A stretch of 64,000 nucleotides of DNA from Malaciobacter marinus (GCF_003544855.1 NZ_CP032101.1:1364001-1428000); one strand, 5' to 3'. Counted from the stretch's first letter, positions 10,407-21,049 are shown. Numbers and translations: made by a program. The notes: generated by a model from the sequence alone, not told the origin.

Positions 10407-10913
10407 TTATACTCTCTTTGAATTTTTTTCTACCCATTGTATAATCTCTTCTGGGTTATTTAAGTCAAGTTTATCAATATTTGAAGGAATATCATTACTA
10501 TTGATTGTCTTATCAAAAGCTATTGCATCTGTAACATCAAAATATTTTTCATCTAAAGAGTTTCTAAATATTGATATTCTAGGAAGAGGAAGAGTTTTTA
10601 AGCCCTCAACTAATAAATAGTCAAAGTCACCAAAAAGCTCAATTAACTCATCAATTGAAGAAGATTCTTGTTTAAATAAAGTTGTTCTATTTGGTGAAAC
10701 AACTGCAACATTTGCACCTGTTTGAGAAAACTTATCACTATCTTTTCCTGGAGTATCAAATCTAGCTTTATCTTTTGGGTCATGTTTTACAATACATACT
10801 TTATTGCCTTTATCTTGAAGTATGTTTGATACCTTTACTATTAAAGTTGTTTTTCCACTATTTGACGGACCAGAAAAAGCAACAGCTAATTTTTTATATT
10901 TCTTATTACTCAT
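10407..10913 (-). CDS. mobB: Molybdopterin-guanine dinucleotide biosynthesis protein MobB
   Basis: This P-loop GTPase has the Walker A motif [11 protein letters not shown] near its start, the KHDPKD segment and the DYLLVEGLK motif characteristic of MobB, which assists MobA in making the guanine-dinucleotide form of the molybdenum cofactor. I used the ATG at 10913 ([13 protein letters not shown]). A TTG at 10931 would add six residues, and neither start has a convincing ribosome-binding site. It is divergent from the lipoprotein gene to its right and abuts fbp on the same strand. Confidence 0.85.
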   Translation of the reverse strand: MSNKKYKKLAVAFSGPSNSGKTTLIVKVSNILQDKGNKVCIVKHDPKDKARFDTPGKDSDKFSQTGANVAVVSPNRTTLFKQESSSIDELIELFGDFDYLLVEGLKTLPLPRISIFRNSLDEKYFDVTDAIAFDKTINSNDIPSNIDKLDLNNPEEIIQWVEKNSKRV

Positions 10914-10991
10914 AGGCTGGATTTTATCCAAATGATGGTTAAAGTATCTTTAGTGTAAAATAACTTTCTCAAATAAATATGGAGATAATAT

Positions 10992-11474
10992 ATGAAAAAA
11001 ATTTTAATATCTAGTCTTTTTGTTTCTAGTTTACTTTTTAATGCTTGTACAACAAATCATGCATTATTAAATTTTAAAAAAGAGAATATAAGAAATTCTA
11101 ATGCACTTCAATTTACTAAAAAAAGTGATATTAAAATATCAAATGAACCTAAAGTACAATTTTTTGCAAGTTATTTAAATAAAATCAATAGGGATTTAAA
11201 TAATAATAAAGAAGAGTTTTTAATTGGTGTTTATTTAATAAATAGTAAAACACAAAATTTTTTACAAGAGGGTTTTCAAATTACTTTAAATGGTAAAGAA
11301 GCTTTGGATAAAATACTAGTTGATGAAAAATCTGAATTAATAAAGTCATTACCTATAAAAAATCCTTGGGGAAGATATTATAAAGTTGAGTTTGAAAAAC
11401 AAGAAGAGGGTAGTATGATATTAAAACTTGAAAAAACTAATTTTGGTCAGACTCAATTAAGTTTTCAAAAATAG
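10992..11474 (+). CDS. Predicted lipoprotein, unknown function
   Basis: The 160-residue protein starts MKKILISSLFVSSLLFNAC, a lipoprotein signal with the lipobox LFNAC and cysteine at residue 19. The remainder is a mixed hydrophilic domain with no motif I recognise. GGAG lies seven bases before the ATG. The last 38 bases overlap the 3' end of the convergent slt gene, so the two mRNAs are antisense to each other there. It probably has its own promoter in the short gap to mobB. Confidence 0.75.
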   Translation: MKKILISSLFVSSLLFNACTTNHALLNFKKENIRNSNALQFTKKSDIKISNEPKVQFFASYLNKINRDLNNNKEEFLIGVYLINSKTQNFLQEGFQITLNGKEALDKILVDEKSELIKSLPIKNPWGRYYKVEFEKQEEGSMILKLEKTNFGQTQLSFQK

Positions 11475-13116
11475 AAGATAATTTAAATTCATTTTTATTA
11501 TCTAAATGATTTTTATAAATATAATAATTTGCCAATACTTTTTTACCATATTCTCTTGTTTCATCATAAGAGATTAGCTCCATACTCATAAATGGTTCAA
11601 AATCGTTGTTTTTTGTGAACAATCCTAACTTTTTTTGATACTTAAAATAACCATATCCACCATTATATGAGTATGCAATAAACAAAGGATTATCTAAATT
11701 CTTTTCTAAATTATCAAGATGATAGTTTGCATATTTTAAGTTTGTTTTCGCATCAAATAGTTTATAAATATCATATGGCTCATCAAGTTTTTTTGCAATG
11801 TGCTTACTTAAAAATGGCATTATTTGCATAACACCTTGTGCAAATGCAGTTGAAATTGAAGCTGGTACAAAACCACTTTCTTGTCTTGCAATTGCATAAA
11901 TCAAAGCTTTTCTTTCAATAGAATACTCGTTTAAATAATTTTTATATGGAGTAATAAAATAATGTTTAGTATATTTATAATATTTATTTAAAATATAAAC
12001 TAAGTATGGTTTTGTTTTTTCTTTTGAAAAAATTGTTTTATACTCTTTTAGTTTTTCTTTATTGATATTTTTTGAATTAATTATCAAGTCAACCCATGAA
12101 AATGGATCATTAGTATTGAAAGTTGAAATAGCTTCATTTTGTTTTAACGAAATATCATAAACTATGTTATGAAGCTTCTTATTTAAAAGTTCTTTTGCAT
12201 AAAGAGAATATATATCAAGATTATTTGAAGAAGATAACTCTTCTAAAAACTTTTTATCATAAGTGATTAAGTATTTCCAAAAAATAGCTCTATTTTTTCC
12301 ATAATCATTATAAGCTTTCTTATATGAGTTAGATAAGTAAATTAATGCTTGTTTTAAATTTTCATTATTTATTTCATTAAGTGCTAGAAAAAAAGATGTT
12401 AAAGATTTAAAGTTTGTATCATCAATACCTAAAAAAGATTTACTTAAAAGATCTAATTGTGGATTAGTAATAGAGTATTTTATTAAAGTTTCTACTCTTT
12501 TATCTTTTTTTATTTTATTTAAAGTACTTTTAGGAAGTTTATAATTAAAAAAATCCATTTTAAATTGACTACCAGTTTTTAAATAAATATCGTAAAAATT
12601 GTCAATTGAAGTTGAGATAGTTTTAGTAAAAGGTATTGATGAAGCTAAAATTTTAAGTTTATTTGCAAAAGTAGGGTATTTATCTTTTACTTTTAAAATA
12701 GCTTCATTTAATTCAACTTGAGATAATTTTGTAGCTTTATATAAAGATAATCCAGCTTTTATACAATCATCATAAGTATTTATAAGCTCTTTAGCACTTG
12801 CTTGCATACATTGAACAACTGCAGTTGTTTCATCATGATTAAATTTTTTAGCAAAAGCATAAAAAATTTGATTTGAAACATATTTTACCATACTTAATGC
12901 TTTTGATGCCTCATCTGGTGTAATATCTTGTTTTAAATATTGTAGTATATAAAAGTCTTTTGTTATGGTTTTTGGTTTTTGTTCTAGCCAATCAAGAGTT
13001 ATATTAAACCCTTGTTGTTTATCAATAGTTTTTTTCCCAATTGATTCTTTGTTAGTTTCTATATTGTTTGCATATATAAATGTAGTAATAAAAACTAAAC
13101 AAAGAATTTTTTTCAT
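11437..13116 (-). CDS. slt: Soluble lytic murein transglycosylase
   Basis: The 559-residue protein starts with a signal peptide (MKKILCLVFITTFIYA). It then has a long alpha-helical superhelix domain of Slt70 type and a C-terminal SLT lysozyme-like domain. The catalytic glutamate is in AIARQESGF, followed by AQGVMQIMP and later AYSYNGGYG, the usual SLT motifs. It cleaves peptidoglycan glycan strands to 1,6-anhydromuropeptides in the periplasm. The yggT gene is one base upstream and the GluRS-like gene precedes that; this trio is also adjacent in Helicobacter as I recall. Its 3' end overlaps the convergent lipoprotein gene. Confidence 0.94.
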   Translation of the reverse strand: MKKILCLVFITTFIYANNIETNKESIGKKTIDKQQGFNITLDWLEQKPKTITKDFYILQYLKQDITPDEASKALSMVKYVSNQIFYAFAKKFNHDETTAVVQCMQASAKELINTYDDCIKAGLSLYKATKLSQVELNEAILKVKDKYPTFANKLKILASSIPFTKTISTSIDNFYDIYLKTGSQFKMDFFNYKLPKSTLNKIKKDKRVETLIKYSITNPQLDLLSKSFLGIDDTNFKSLTSFFLALNEINNENLKQALIYLSNSYKKAYNDYGKNRAIFWKYLITYDKKFLEELSSSNNLDIYSLYAKELLNKKLHNIVYDISLKQNEAISTFNTNDPFSWVDLIINSKNINKEKLKEYKTIFSKEKTKPYLVYILNKYYKYTKHYFITPYKNYLNEYSIERKALIYAIARQESGFVPASISTAFAQGVMQIMPFLSKHIAKKLDEPYDIYKLFDAKTNLKYANYHLDNLEKNLDNPLFIAYSYNGGYGYFKYQKKLGLFTKNNDFEPFMSMELISYDETREYGKKVLANYYIYKNHLDNKNEFKLSSIFENLIESDQN

Positions 13117-13117
13117 T

Positions 13118-13399
13118 TTACATCATTCCTGTAAATAACTTTCCTAAAAATGTTTCTAGGAAAATTAGAATAAAAATAACAATAACTGGTGCTAAATCCA
13201 TTCCTCCAAAGACTGTTGGAATATATTTTCTTATAAACGCATATGCAGGCTCAGTTAACCTATGTAACATTTGAACAATTGGATTATAAGGATCTGGTCT
13301 AACCCATGATAAAATGGCAGATATAATAATCACCCACTTATATAAAAATATTATTCCTAGAATAACTGTAAAAACAGAACTTAATAATGCATCTATCAT
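13118..13399 (-). CDS. yggT: YggT-family integral membrane protein
   Basis: The 93-residue protein has two hydrophobic segments flanking the signature [20 protein letters not shown], which defines the YggT family. Members are membrane proteins linked to cell-envelope processes or ion homeostasis, without an agreed biochemical role. The start overlaps the upstream GluRS-like gene by four bases and the stop is one base from slt, so the three are one transcription unit. Confidence 0.92.
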   Translation of the reverse strand: MIDALLSSVFTVILGIIFLYKWVIIISAILSWVRPDPYNPIVQMLHRLTEPAYAFIRKYIPTVFGGMDLAPVIVIFILIFLETFLGKLFTGMM

Positions 13400-14673
13400 T
13401 TTATAATTTCTCCTAAATAGTTTTTAATATAAGGATAAATATCACTTAAATTAACTCCATTTTCTTCTTTTGTTAATAAATATCTTAAAGGCATTAATAA
13501 AGAATCATCTTTTAATCCAGTATTTTGAGTAATATAGTTTTTGAAATTATTAAAGTCATCAATATGCGGAGCTTCTTTTAGACATTTGATAATTTGTTTA
13601 GATTCATCTTCAAAATCTTTACAAAGATTTTTTTTACTAAATATTAGATTTAATTTTTCTTTGATTCCATTTAAAGTGCTTGTTTCACTTAAAAATAATT
13701 TTCCCAATTTACCAATATCAGTATCTGCAAAACCTAAAAGTTTTGATAGTCTTAAATCATCAATTAATTCTAAATGTTTTTTATTAATAGTTTTGAGTTT
13801 CTCAAAATCAAAAATTACTTTTTTATTTGATATATTTTTTATATCAAACCATTGAATAGCTTCTTCTAATGTAAAAATTTCTTTTGGAGTTTCATTTCCT
13901 AAAAAAACAAGATAATTAGCAATTGCTACTGGTAAAAAACCTTCTTCAATTAGCCATTTTATAGAGTTTGAATTTTCTTTTTCATTCAATATTGATGGCA
14001 GATGAATGTAATTTATATCTTTTTTATAGCCTAAAGAGTTTCTTATATGAATTTGTCTAGATGCACTTAATATATGCTCTTTTTTATTTATAACCATAGT
14101 AATATCATAAATCATATCATCAACAGCACAAGCATACTCTGTTGTAGGAGTTTTATCATGGTTTAAAATTATAAAAGAATCAATATCATTTGGTGTATAA
14201 TCAAATTCACCATTAAAAGAATCAATAAGTTTTATATTATCAATAGGTCTTTTAATTCTTACTGTAAAAGCTGCATTTACTTCTAATATTATTTCATCTG
14301 AAAGATTTGCACAAAAATCATCATAATTGTAATTCTTTCCTTCTTTTTTTGCACTCTCTTTTAACTCATTAAGTTTTGTATCACTACAAAAACAAGAAAA
14401 AGCCTTTTTTTGAGTCATTAGTTGCATTGCTAATTTTTGATGATATTTAATATTTTCACTTTGATAAATAACTCTTGAGTGCTCTATTGAAAAAAGATTT
14501 AAAAGTTCTAATATCTCTTTATCTTTTCCTTCAATATTTTTATCTTTATTAGCATCATCTATTCTAATTACAAGTTCTTCATCTGTTTTTTTTGAAATAA
14601 TATAGTTAAGTAATGCAATTCTTAAATCTTCTAAATCAATATCTTTTGTCGGGCTTAACGCTATTCTTAACAA
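13396..14673 (-). CDS. gltX2: Glutamyl-tRNA synthetase paralogue with degenerate catalytic motifs
   Basis: The 425-residue protein aligns by eye with class I GluRS: SPT at residue 7, LRIALLNYI, the RIDD acid motif, and a C-terminal anticodon-binding region. The HIGH signature, normally SPTGxLHIGGxR, reads [12 protein letters not shown]. The KMSKS region, normally a HLPLIL stretch followed by KLSKR, reads [15 protein letters not shown]. Both ATP-binding signatures are therefore absent, and ordinary aminoacylation looks improbable. Position beside yggT-slt matches H. pylori gltX2, whose product charges tRNA-Gln with Glu. This version may have become a regulatory or tRNA-binding pseudoenzyme; a divergent enzyme cannot be excluded. 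Confidence 0.75.
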   Translation of the reverse strand: MLRIALSPTKDIDLEDLRIALLNYIISKKTDEELVIRIDDANKDKNIEGKDKEILELLNLFSIEHSRVIYQSENIKYHQKLAMQLMTQKKAFSCFCSDTKLNELKESAKKEGKNYNYDDFCANLSDEIILEVNAAFTVRIKRPIDNIKLIDSFNGEFDYTPNDIDSFIILNHDKTPTTEYACAVDDMIYDITMVINKKEHILSASRQIHIRNSLGYKKDINYIHLPSILNEKENSNSIKWLIEEGFLPVAIANYLVFLGNETPKEIFTLEEAIQWFDIKNISNKKVIFDFEKLKTINKKHLELIDDLRLSKLLGFADTDIGKLGKLFLSETSTLNGIKEKLNLIFSKKNLCKDFEDESKQIIKCLKEAPHIDDFNNFKNYITQNTGLKDDSLLMPLRYLLTKEENGVNLSDIYPYIKNYLGEIIK

Positions 14674-14674
14674 T

Positions 14675-15973
14675 TTACTTCCTTACAATTGAAAATGATA
14701 AATCTATAATTTCTTTATGAGATTTTATATAATTATTTAAATCTTCAAGTTCCAAACTTTGAATTTTTTCTAACTCTTTTTGAGGATAATCTTGCTTTAA
14801 TCCCTTATAATAAAGATTAAATGCTCTATTTAATCTTTGTGATAATGTTTCAGTTCTTAAAGGCTCACTTCCTGTTAAAAAGTTTTTAGCTGCATCAAGT
14901 TCTTCTTGAGTAACACCTTTTTGTACAAAATCTTTTACAATTTCTGCAACTAATTCTCGTGCTTCTTTTGCACTTTCTAATTTTGTTTGTAAGTATCCAG
15001 TAAAATATGAGTGTGACTTATTTATTGATACATATCCATAAGCACTATATGCCAATCCTCTTTTTACACGTATTTCTTCCATTAATCTTGAACCAAAACC
15101 AGAACCACCTAAAATAAATGAAGCAACTTTTGCTTTGTAGTTTTCTTCATCTTGTGCTTTTACATTAAATTTACTTCCAAAGTATATATATGCTTGTTCT
15201 GTTGGTTTTTTAAGTTCTTTGATAATTGGTTTTGCAGTTATTTCAACTTTCTTTAACTCTTTTTTACCTTTTGCAGGCATTGATTTTAATAAAGTTTGGA
15301 TTTTATTTTCAAGCTCTTTAAACTCAATATCTCCACCAACAACAATAATTAAGTTTGAAAGATTGAATGTACTATCGATAAACTTTTTGACATCAGTTAA
15401 TTTTATATTATTAATAGATTCAATTGTTCCAGAAGTAGGGTGTTGCAATACCGTGTCTTTAAATAAGATATCTTTTAATTGATTTTTTGCAACATAATCA
15501 TAATCATTTTGTTTTCTCTTTAAAGAACCAATATGAATAGTTTTGATTTTTTCTACTACATTTTTATCATAGTTTGGATCTTTTAATAATTTTTTTAGAA
15601 GTTTAAATGCTTTTTCATTTACTTCTTTTAGAGAAGACAATTCAATAACAAATGTTTCAAAACCACTTGCAACATTTAATGAAATTGCATTACTTTCTAA
15701 TTCTGAAGCAAATTTTGTTGAACCTAGTTTTTTAGTACCTTCATTTAATAATTTAGCTGAAAATGAAGCAATACCATTTAAATTCTCATCTTGTATTGAA
15801 CCTGAATTTTGAAAAACAAGTTGCATATTTAAAATTGGCAGACTTGTTTGTTTCTCAAATATTACAGGAATTTTTGTATTATTAATCTCTATATGTTTTA
15901 TTTGTGCGCTCATTAAAATTCCTTGTAAACTAAGTAGTGTAATAACACTTTTAAATAGTTTTATTGCTTTCAT
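14675..15973 (-). CDS. M16 (insulinase/processing-peptidase) family protein lacking the zinc motif
   Basis: This 432-residue protein has a signal peptide and the two-lobed M16 fold. The conserved [21 protein letters not shown] of the second domain is clear near residue 290. In active M16 enzymes the first domain has HxxEH (GLAHFLEHMLFKGT-like); here the equivalent segment is [14 protein letters not shown], with no His or Glu ligand. It is probably the non-catalytic partner type that works with an active subunit elsewhere, in the periplasm. It is one base from the GluRS-like gene and just downstream of mqnC. Confidence 0.85.
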   Translation of the reverse strand: MKAIKLFKSVITLLSLQGILMSAQIKHIEINNTKIPVIFEKQTSLPILNMQLVFQNSGSIQDENLNGIASFSAKLLNEGTKKLGSTKFASELESNAISLNVASGFETFVIELSSLKEVNEKAFKLLKKLLKDPNYDKNVVEKIKTIHIGSLKRKQNDYDYVAKNQLKDILFKDTVLQHPTSGTIESINNIKLTDVKKFIDSTFNLSNLIIVVGGDIEFKELENKIQTLLKSMPAKGKKELKKVEITAKPIIKELKKPTEQAYIYFGSKFNVKAQDEENYKAKVASFILGGSGFGSRLMEEIRVKRGLAYSAYGYVSINKSHSYFTGYLQTKLESAKEARELVAEIVKDFVQKGVTQEELDAAKNFLTGSEPLRTETLSQRLNRAFNLYYKGLKQDYPQKELEKIQSLELEDLNNYIKSHKEIIDLSFSIVRK

Positions 15974-15981
15974 AATTTGGT

Positions 15982-17049
15982 TTAATACCTCTCTACGATC
16001 TCATAAGCTGTATTTCTTTTAGCAGGTTTTTCACCTATGTCTTTAATTAGAGTAATCATTTCATCTTGATTCATGCAATTACTAGCTCCTGCTGCTGCTA
16101 CAACATTTTCTTCCATCATAGTACTTCCTAAATCATTTGCTCCAAATTTTAAAGCAAGTTGACCTATATATGATCCTTGTGTAACCCAAGAACTTTGAAT
16201 ATTTGGAACATTATCTAAAAATAGTCTTGAAACTGCTAATAATCTTAGATATCTATTTGAAGATTGAGGTTTCAAATCAGGTATCTCTTCTTTTAGTTTT
16301 GTATTTGCACTTTGGAAAGACCACATAATAAATGCTCTAAATCCTTGTGTTTCATCTTGTAATCTTCTAACTAAATCCCAGTGTTCAATTATATCTTCAT
16401 CACTTTCTATTGTACCAAACATCATAGTAGCAGTTGTTTTCATTCCAATTGAATGTGCAAGTTTATGTACTTCAATCCAATCTTTAACATCAATTTTTTT
16501 TGGAGCAATTACATCTCTTACTTTATCACTAAGTATTTCAGCACCTGCACCTGGAATTGAACTAAGACCTTTTGCTTGAAGTCTTTTTAAAACTTCAAGT
16601 TTTGATATTTTAGATACTTTTGCTATATATGTGATTTCAATCGCAGAAAAACTATGAAGAGTGATTTGTGGAAATTTTGTATGAATATGTTCAACTAAAT
16701 CTTCATAATAATCAATTTTTAAATTTGGATGAACTCCACCTTGCATAAGTATTTGTGTACCACCAATTGCAAGTAACTCTTCGATTTTTTCATCAATTTG
16801 TTCATATGATAAAACATATGACTCATCGTCTTTTTTGTGTCTATAAAAAGCACAGAACTTACAATCAACCCAGCAAACATTTGTATAATTGATATTTCTA
16901 TCAACTACAAATGTAGTAATTTTATCTGGATGAAGTTGTGTCTTTTTTTGACTTGCAAGTTTACCTAATTCGTTTAAAGAAGCATTTTGTATTAAATCTA
17001 ATGCCTCTTCTTTTGATAATCTTTTGTCTAAATTTATTGGTTTAACCAT
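15982..17049 (-). CDS. mqnC: Dehypoxanthine futalosine cyclase (radical SAM, menaquinone synthesis)
   Basis: The 355-residue protein carries the radical SAM cluster motif CWVDCKFCAF (Cys-x3-Cys-x2-Cys) near residue 60, followed by GGTQILMQGGVHP, both characteristic of MqnC. It cyclises dehypoxanthine futalosine in the futalosine route to menaquinone, the only route used by most Campylobacterota. The C-terminal half carries the MqnC/CofH-like MMFGTIE and SSWVTQGS segments. The start overlaps the bamA stop by one base. The related enzyme MqnE shares the motif, but the GGVHP and length favour MqnC. Confidence 0.92.
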   Translation of the reverse strand: MVKPINLDKRLSKEEALDLIQNASLNELGKLASQKKTQLHPDKITTFVVDRNINYTNVCWVDCKFCAFYRHKKDDESYVLSYEQIDEKIEELLAIGGTQILMQGGVHPNLKIDYYEDLVEHIHTKFPQITLHSFSAIEITYIAKVSKISKLEVLKRLQAKGLSSIPGAGAEILSDKVRDVIAPKKIDVKDWIEVHKLAHSIGMKTTATMMFGTIESDEDIIEHWDLVRRLQDETQGFRAFIMWSFQSANTKLKEEIPDLKPQSSNRYLRLLAVSRLFLDNVPNIQSSWVTQGSYIGQLALKFGANDLGSTMMEENVVAAAGASNCMNQDEMITLIKDIGEKPAKRNTAYEIVERY

Positions 17050-19301
17050 TAAAAACTACTTCCTAAAGAAAATTCAAATGATGATGTATCATCACCAGAT
17101 TCATCATCAAGTGGTCGTGCAAATATTAATTGAAGTGGACCAACTGGTGATACCCACTCAAATACTGCACCTGTTGAAGATCTTGTGATATCATCAAAGT
17201 TTTCTTCACCAATCATCCCGTAATCATAAAATACTGCCCATCTCATTTTTGCACTATCAACAAGCGGGAAACTTAATTCAATAGAGTTTGCAAACATTCT
17301 TTTATATGGATCTTGTATTTCTCCATCTTCATTATCTGGACCAAATGCATAAGATTTAAACCCTCTTAATGTTTTAGGACCACCAAGGTATAGTGAATCA
17401 CCTTGATTTATTTGACCATTGTCTATTAAAAATTTTAAGCTAGTTTTATATCTAAAAATCCAATCTAAATCAAATTTATCTTCTAGTGAATAAAAATATT
17501 TAAAATATGAACTTGATTCAACATATTTTGAATCTCCTCCTAAACCTGCAATTTCTAATGATGTACCTGTTTTTATACCATTTTTTGGTAAATAAAAATC
17601 ATCTGTATTATTAAAGTTTAAATAAGGAGTAATTGAACTTGTTAAATAATCAGTATCTTTGTAATAATTTTTTCCTTCGATTTTCTTGAAATCATCTTCA
17701 TAATCATACTCTTCTTTAATAAAATCAAGTCTATATCTTGCACCTGCATAAAAGTTTCTAAAGAACTCTTTTCCTGCACCAATAGAAAATCCAGTAGATT
17801 TTTTATCTAAGTCATAAACATCTCTTCCAATTTCTGTAACAGTATTATGAATTTCAACATCACCATTGTATTTAGTATCTGCAATTGCAGGGTTTCTTAA
17901 ACTAAATTGGAATTTTGATTTTTTTGCTGAAAGTTCAGTTGATAAACCAAGGCTAAGACCTGACCCAAATATATTATTATCATTAATAGCAGCATTTACC
18001 ATCATCTTATCATATGAACCATATCCACCACCAAGAATCAAATTACCTGTTCTTGCTTCAATAACTTTAACCACTAAATCCATTTTATCTTCTGAAACTC
18101 TTCTTTGTTGAACTTGTACATCATCAAAATAACCAGTTCTTTTTAACTTAGAAACAGAGTCATTATAATCAGTAAGATTAAACTGATCCCCTGGTGCTAA
18201 ATATACATTTCTTCTAATAACTCTATCTAATGTTCTTGAATTTCCTGAAATTTTAACATCATTTATGTAAACTTTTTTACCAGGAATAACATTAAGTATA
18301 ATATCTGCTGTTGCATTTTTTTCATCTTTTTTTATATCATACTTAACTTGTGCAAAGGCATATCCTAAGTTTGCAACTTGTGTTTTTATATATTCTACAT
18401 CATCTCTTAATTTAGAAATATTAAATGTTCTATCTTTTTTAAGTTTTAATTCTGGATATAACTCTTTTGATTTTAATATAGATTCATCTATATAAATAGT
18501 AATAGAGTTTGTTGTGTATTGTTGTCCTTCTTCAATGAAAAAGTCAAGTCTTGCTTGATTTGAAGCAAAATCAACTTTTAAGAAAGGATCTTTTACTTTT
18601 GCATCTAAGTATCCATTTTGAAAATATAATTCATTGATTCTTGGACTTTCATAAGATAACTGGTCAAGTTTTAACTCTCCATCATTTTGTCCAAACCACC
18701 AAGAAATATAATCTTTTTCTTTATTTGCCGTTACATTCTCAAAATTAGAATTATCAAGATTTTTAGCTCCTACGTAATTAACATTTTTAATTACGATTTC
18801 ATCACCTTTATTTACATTAAATGTAAGTGAAACAGAACCCTCAGTAATAGGTTCAACTTCGATTTCTACAATTGAGTTGATATAACCTTCTTTTTCAAGC
18901 TCTTTTAATAGTATCTCTTTTGCATTTTTTGCTCTTTGGGCAGAATACATACTACCTTTTCTAAGTCCCATTAAAACTTTCAAACTATCAATATCTTCTT
19001 CTCTAGTTTTGTATCCATATATATCTAAGTTTGCAATTGATGGTTTCTCTTTAAAAAGAAACTGAAGCTTTCCATTCTCTTCTTTTACAGAAATATCATC
19101 AAAATATCCAAATTTATAAAACTCTTTAATTGCTTTATTTATCTTATTTACATCTATCTCATCACCAGCTTTTAAATTGAGTGTTTCACTTGCTATTTTA
19201 GATGAAATTTTTGTTAAATTTACATATTCAATTGAATTTATCTGTTCTGCATGAAGTAGTGTAGCTAACGTCATAGATAGTAAGGTAAGTCTCTTTTTCA
19301 C
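17049..19301 (-). CDS. bamA: Outer-membrane protein assembly factor BamA
   Basis: The 750-residue protein has a signal peptide (ending near LLHA), five POTRA repeats in roughly the first 400 residues, and a 16-stranded beta-barrel carrying the Omp85 signature SLYLGGPKTLRGF and a C-terminal aromatic residue (SFEFSLGSSF). It folds beta-barrel proteins into the outer membrane. It heads the bamA-mqnC-M16-gltX2-yggT-slt run and is divergent from tyrA. The adjacency of bamA, mqnC and an M16 peptidase is also seen in Helicobacter as I recall. Confidence 0.96.
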   Translation of the reverse strand: MKKRLTLLSMTLATLLHAEQINSIEYVNLTKISSKIASETLNLKAGDEIDVNKINKAIKEFYKFGYFDDISVKEENGKLQFLFKEKPSIANLDIYGYKTREEDIDSLKVLMGLRKGSMYSAQRAKNAKEILLKELEKEGYINSIVEIEVEPITEGSVSLTFNVNKGDEIVIKNVNYVGAKNLDNSNFENVTANKEKDYISWWFGQNDGELKLDQLSYESPRINELYFQNGYLDAKVKDPFLKVDFASNQARLDFFIEEGQQYTTNSITIYIDESILKSKELYPELKLKKDRTFNISKLRDDVEYIKTQVANLGYAFAQVKYDIKKDEKNATADIILNVIPGKKVYINDVKISGNSRTLDRVIRRNVYLAPGDQFNLTDYNDSVSKLKRTGYFDDVQVQQRRVSEDKMDLVVKVIEARTGNLILGGGYGSYDKMMVNAAINDNNIFGSGLSLGLSTELSAKKSKFQFSLRNPAIADTKYNGDVEIHNTVTEIGRDVYDLDKKSTGFSIGAGKEFFRNFYAGARYRLDFIKEEYDYEDDFKKIEGKNYYKDTDYLTSSITPYLNFNNTDDFYLPKNGIKTGTSLEIAGLGGDSKYVESSSYFKYFYSLEDKFDLDWIFRYKTSLKFLIDNGQINQGDSLYLGGPKTLRGFKSYAFGPDNEDGEIQDPYKRMFANSIELSFPLVDSAKMRWAVFYDYGMIGEENFDDITRSSTGAVFEWVSPVGPLQLIFARPLDDESGDDTSSFEFSLGSSF

Positions 19302-19408
19302 ATTAATCCTTATTACATTTATAATTAAAGTGGTTAATATATCTAAATAAACTTTATAGCATGTTTAAGATATAATTGTTTAAATAATTATTTTAGAAGG
19401 TGAAAATT

Positions 19409-20239
19409 TTGAATATAGGTATAGTAGGATTAGGACTAATGGGAGGTTCTTTAGCAAAAGCAGTTAAAAGATATGGGATTGCAAAGAAGGTTCTAGGATA
19501 CATAAATAGTGAAAAAAACAAAAAAGATGTACTAGAATTAAAACTAGTTGATGAAATTGTAGATTTAGAAACTTTAAAAAAAGAATCTGATGTTATTATA
19601 CTAGCAATTCCAGTTGATGGAATTATTAAGATGTTTCCATCTTTTTTAGATATTGATGATAAGACTACTATTATTGATATGGGTTCAACAAAAGAGTATA
19701 TAGTAGAAAATATTCCTGAAAAAATTAGAGAAAACTTTGTGCCAGCACACCCTATGACAGGTACTGAAAAGTCTGGACCAAAAGCCTCAATTGATGATTT
19801 ATATGAGGGTAAAACTGTAGTATTGTGTAACTTAGAAAAAAATGGAAATATGCATGTAAATAAAGCATTTAGAATATTCCAAGGAATTGGAATGAGAATA
19901 GTAGTAATGGATGCAGATGAACATGATGTTCATGCTTGTTTTATGTCTCATTTGCCACATGCTATCTCTTTTTCTTTAGCAAATACAGTTATGGGACATG
20001 AAGATCCAAAATCTATTATTGCCTTAGCTGCTGGTGGATTTAAAGATATGAGTAGGGTTGCAAAGTCAAGTCCTAGAATGTGGAGTGATGTTTTTAAACA
20101 AAATAGAAAAAATCTTTTAACTTCAATCGATTTATTTGAAGAACATATGAAAAAAGTTAGAAAAATGGTTGAAGATGAAAATTATGAAGAACTAGAAAAG
20201 TGGATGGCAAAAGCCAATACTTTACATGAGATACTTTAA
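19409..20239 (+). CDS. tyrA: Prephenate dehydrogenase
   Basis: The protein oxidatively decarboxylates prephenate to 4-hydroxyphenylpyruvate for tyrosine synthesis. The NAD-binding GLGLMGGSLAKA is at the N-terminus, and DMGSTKEY, PAHPMTGTEKSGP and SHLPHAISFSLA are the family's active-site segments. Two non-ATG starts are possible: GTG at 19400 abuts the AGAAGG site, while TTG at 19409 lies eight bases after it. I chose TTG because only that spacing suits a ribosome-binding site. The stop overlaps the convergent folP stop by four bases. A TATAAT box lies at 19371-19376. Confidence 0.93.
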   Translation: MNIGIVGLGLMGGSLAKAVKRYGIAKKVLGYINSEKNKKDVLELKLVDEIVDLETLKKESDVIILAIPVDGIIKMFPSFLDIDDKTTIIDMGSTKEYIVENIPEKIRENFVPAHPMTGTEKSGPKASIDDLYEGKTVVLCNLEKNGNMHVNKAFRIFQGIGMRIVVMDADEHDVHACFMSHLPHAISFSLANTVMGHEDPKSIIALAAGGFKDMSRVAKSSPRMWSDVFKQNRKNLLTSIDLFEEHMKKVRKMVEDENYEELEKWMAKANTLHEIL

Positions 20240-21048
20240 CGTATCTCTTCTTGTGTATTTATAGCTTCTTGAACTTTTATTGCTTGATAATGCTCTTTTA
20301 CATCATGGCATCTAATAATTGATGCTCCTTTGTTGATTGATTCTAAATGAATTGCTAGAGTTCCAGGAAGTCTTTGTTCAATTGATGAAGTTACTATTTT
20401 ATCAATCATTGATTTTCTACTTGCTCCAATTAGTAATTCATACCCCATATATTTAAAATGTTCTAAGTTTTTTAGTAGTAACAAATTGTGTTCTAAGGTT
20501 TTACCAAAGCCAATTCCTACATCTAAAATAATATCTTTAAGACCAAAACTTTCTGCTTTTTGTGTTTGTTGTTTTAAAAATTCTTCTACTTCTAAGATGA
20601 CATTTTTATAAGTAGGGCTTTCTTGCATTGTTTTTGGATCATTTTGCATATGCATAATAACTGCAGTTGCATTATATTTTGCAGTTAATTTTATAACTTC
20701 TTCATTTTGTAAACCTGTAATATCATTTACTATTTTAAAACCTTTATTTAAAACATAGTCAATTACTAAAGGTTCATATGAATCAATAGAGAAAATCGCC
20801 TTTTCATAAAGCTTTTGTTCATAGATTGAATCTACTATATTTTTTACTCTTTGTAATTCAATTTCTGGTTTCACAGGGATACTTCCAGGTCTACTTGATA
20901 CTGCTCCAATATCAATAATATCTGCTTTATCAGTTATTAAAGCTTCGATTCTAGTTATTGCTTGAGACTCACTAAATCTACTATTTTTAAAAAAAGAGTC
21001 TTCATTTGCATTTAATACACCCATTATTTTTGTTTTATTTGTTTTCAT
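20236..21048 (-). CDS. folP: Dihydropteroate synthase
   Basis: The 270-residue enzyme condenses p-aminobenzoate with the pterin pyrophosphate in folate synthesis and is the sulfonamide target. Family segments are GVLNANEDSFF, DIIDIGAVSSRPG (usually DIGGESTRPG), NDITG, MHMQNDPKTMQ and DVGIGFGKT. The GAVSSRPGS variant is typical of Campylobacterota FolP. It is the last gene of the rppH-lysC-hobA-holB-folP operon and lies one base after holB. Its end overlaps tyrA by four bases. Confidence 0.93.
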   Translation of the reverse strand: MKTNKTKIMGVLNANEDSFFKNSRFSESQAITRIEALITDKADIIDIGAVSSRPGSIPVKPEIELQRVKNIVDSIYEQKLYEKAIFSIDSYEPLVIDYVLNKGFKIVNDITGLQNEEVIKLTAKYNATAVIMHMQNDPKTMQESPTYKNVILEVEEFLKQQTQKAESFGLKDIILDVGIGFGKTLEHNLLLLKNLEHFKYMGYELLIGASRKSMIDKIVTSSIEQRLPGTLAIHLESINKGASIIRCHDVKEHYQAIKVQEAINTQEEIR

Positions 21049-21049
21049 A

